Notes under the pieces: generated by a model
What the model was told of the DNA's origin: nothing
What the model saw: the letters and a program-made list of their open reading frames with translations, nothing else
Databases searched by the model: none
Assembly: GCF_051020955.1 (NCBI RefSeq)
Contig: NW_027476485.1
Location: forward strand, 1 to 64,000
From: Megalopta genalis
Lineage: Eukaryota; Arthropoda; Insecta; Hymenoptera; Halictidae
Length of the DNA stretch: 64,000 bases
Direction: 5' to 3'
Translations under genes and position numbers: made by a program
Shown here: piece after piece, positions 63,241 through 64,000 of the stretch
Layout: each line of letters starts with the position of its first letter
How positions within the stretch are numbered: the stretch's first letter is position 1

Positions 63241-64000
63241 CCTTCTTCATCGCATTAATTGGAAGTTAAATCACGTGTTTAGCATGGATTTGAAGCTAAA
63301 CCTTCTACATCGCATTGATTTGAAGCTAAATCTTGTGTATCTCATGGATTTGAAGCTAAACCTTCTACATCGCATTGATTTGAAGCTAAATCATTTGTTT
63401 CGCATGGATTTGAATCTAAGCCTTGTACTTCGAATTGATTTGAAGCTAAATCATGTGTTTCGTATGGATTTGAAGCTAAACCTTAACATCGCATTGATTT
63501 GAAGCTAAACCTTCTACATTCTATTGATTTGAAGCTAAACCTTCTACCTCTTATTGTTTTGAAGCTAAACCTTATACATCGCAATGATTTGCAGCTAAAT
63601 CATGTGTTTCGCATGGATTTGAAGCTAAACCTTCTTCATCGCATTGATTTGCAGCTAAATCATGTGTTTCGCATGGATTTGAAGCTAAACCTTCTACATC
63701 GCATTGATTTGAAGCTAATTCATGTGTCTCGCATGGATTTGAAGCTAACTCGTTCGTTTCGCCTCCATTTGAAACTATGACACTTATATCGCAAATATTT
63801 GAAGCTAAATCATATGTGCCGCATGGATTTGAAGCTGAACCTACTACATCGCATTGATTTGAAGCTAAATCTTGTGTATCGCATGGATTTGAAGCTAAAC
63901 TTTCTACATCGCATTGATTTGAAGCTAAATCATTTGTTTCGCATGAATTTGAATCTAAGCCTTCTCCTTCGAATTGATTTGAATCTAAATCATGTGTTTC
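63241..64000. repeat. Right-edge array segment, running off the window
   Basis: The repeat continues to the last base with no change of character. The one-base deletion CCTTAACATCGC occurs at about 63481, followed by three nearly regular type A/type B dimers from 63600 to 63720. No array boundary is visible. Confidence 0.85.

Larger units (their letters stand above)
1..64000. repeat. Giant 30-bp / 60-bp tandem repeat array (satellite-like)
   Basis: Every part of the window reads as diverged copies of one 30-bp monomer. The best conserved part is the core TTTGAAGCTAAA, followed after about ten variable bases by TCGCA. Two main monomer types alternate to give a 60-bp dimer: type A (core plus TCATGTGTTTCGCATGGA) and type B (core plus CCTTCTACATCGCATTGA). 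Many further subtypes exist, for example those with TCGTTCGTTTCGCCTGCA, TCACTTATATCGCAAGTA or CCTTGTCCTTCGAATTGA after the core. The array runs off both ends, so its full size is unknown. Variation is not concentrated at one codon position by eye. The organisation fits satellite or minisatellite DNA grown by unequal exchange. A giant repetitive protein gene is the main alternative and is considered less likely because shared single-base indels break every frame. Confidence 0.97.

Noticed and set aside
5..63780. Dozens of open frames of 60-536 codons on both strands taken as genes
   Set aside because: They are frames of the same repeat on both strands. Ends fall at inherited +1 or -1 indels or at single substitutions, near-identical copies differ in openness, and there are no domains, leader sequences or gene boundaries.
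1..64000. CRISPR array, suggested by the regular 30-bp periodicity
   Set aside because: Monomers follow each other directly and the whole period is repeat. There are no unique spacers between constant repeats, and no cas genes.
1..64000. CENP-B box as support for a centromere
   Set aside because: No variant of the core TTCG....A..CGGG was found; CTCGTTCGTTTCGCC is only superficially similar.
1..64000. Alternative genetic code making one frame continuous
   Set aside because: Even if all three stops are read through, the shared single-base insertions and deletions still switch the frame many times.
7110..64000. Programmed frameshifting at the GATTTTGAAGC sites
   Set aside because: No slippery heptamer with a downstream structure is evident, and the sites are explained by one insertion spread through block copying. 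The shifted frame meets TAG soon after in most copies.
1..64000. Transposable element, rRNA, tRNA or promoter signals
   Set aside because: No terminal inverted repeats, target-site duplications, transposase or polymerase motifs, or cloverleaf sequences were seen. Apparent TATA-like strings (TTATATC) are part of one monomer subtype and recur hundreds of times.
1..64000. Perfect palindrome at the core TTTGAAGCTAAA
   Set aside because: Only AGCT and the outer T/A bases pair; the positions between mismatch, so it is not a convincing dyad binding site.

Overview
All 64 kb is one continuous tandem-repeat array. The monomer is about 30 bp (roughly 2,100 copies) and mostly occurs as a 60-bp dimer of two diverged monomers. 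Type A runs TTTGAAGCTAAA then TCATGTGTTTCGCATGGA. Type B runs TTTGAAGCTAAA then CCTTCTACATCGCATTGA. I found no unique sequence, no RNA gene, no transposon, no CRISPR array and no gene that I can support. GC is about 37%, estimated from the consensus monomers. A block of this size with no ordinary genes, nested higher-order repeats and very recent segmental copies looks like the inside of a eukaryotic satellite or macro-minisatellite array. Nothing in the window identifies the organism, and a eukaryotic origin is an inference.

Layout: 1-2275 is an indel-free segment with a local 330-bp higher-order repeat. From about 2276 onward the array carries many single-base indels and is built from mosaic blocks. 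3.3-5.2 kb is a 1052-bp tandem duplication. 6.4-9.1 kb is a 1379-bp duplication. 9.1-10.6 kb is copied at 13.6-15.0 kb. 15.5-18.8 kb has three related blocks. 18.4-24.1 kb is a pair of about 2.9 kb. 26.7-29.4 kb has three units of about 1 kb. 29.4-35.9 kb is a nearly perfect 3271-bp tandem pair. 34.6-41.8 kb is a 3597-bp tandem pair overlapping it. 40-45.2 kb repeats 24.1-28.9 kb. 48.1-52.1 kb holds a 1.1-kb block repeated 2820 bp apart. 57.2-58.4 kb is a 601-bp tandem pair. 59.8-63.2 kb is a pair of about 1.86-2.0 kb. The remainder is mosaic.

Coding potential: because 30 is a multiple of 3, any frame without a stop in the monomer stays open for long distances. Two frames lack stops in both consensus monomers: a plus-strand frame (Leu/Lys-rich, LKLNHVFRMD-LKLNLLHRID) and a minus-strand frame (Cys at ten-residue spacing, ASNPCETHDL-ASNQCDVEGL). 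Both are cut repeatedly by shared +1 and -1 indels and by stops, and neither has a recognisable domain, signal peptide or gene boundary. I treat the long open frames as a by-product of the period and annotate no confident CDS.
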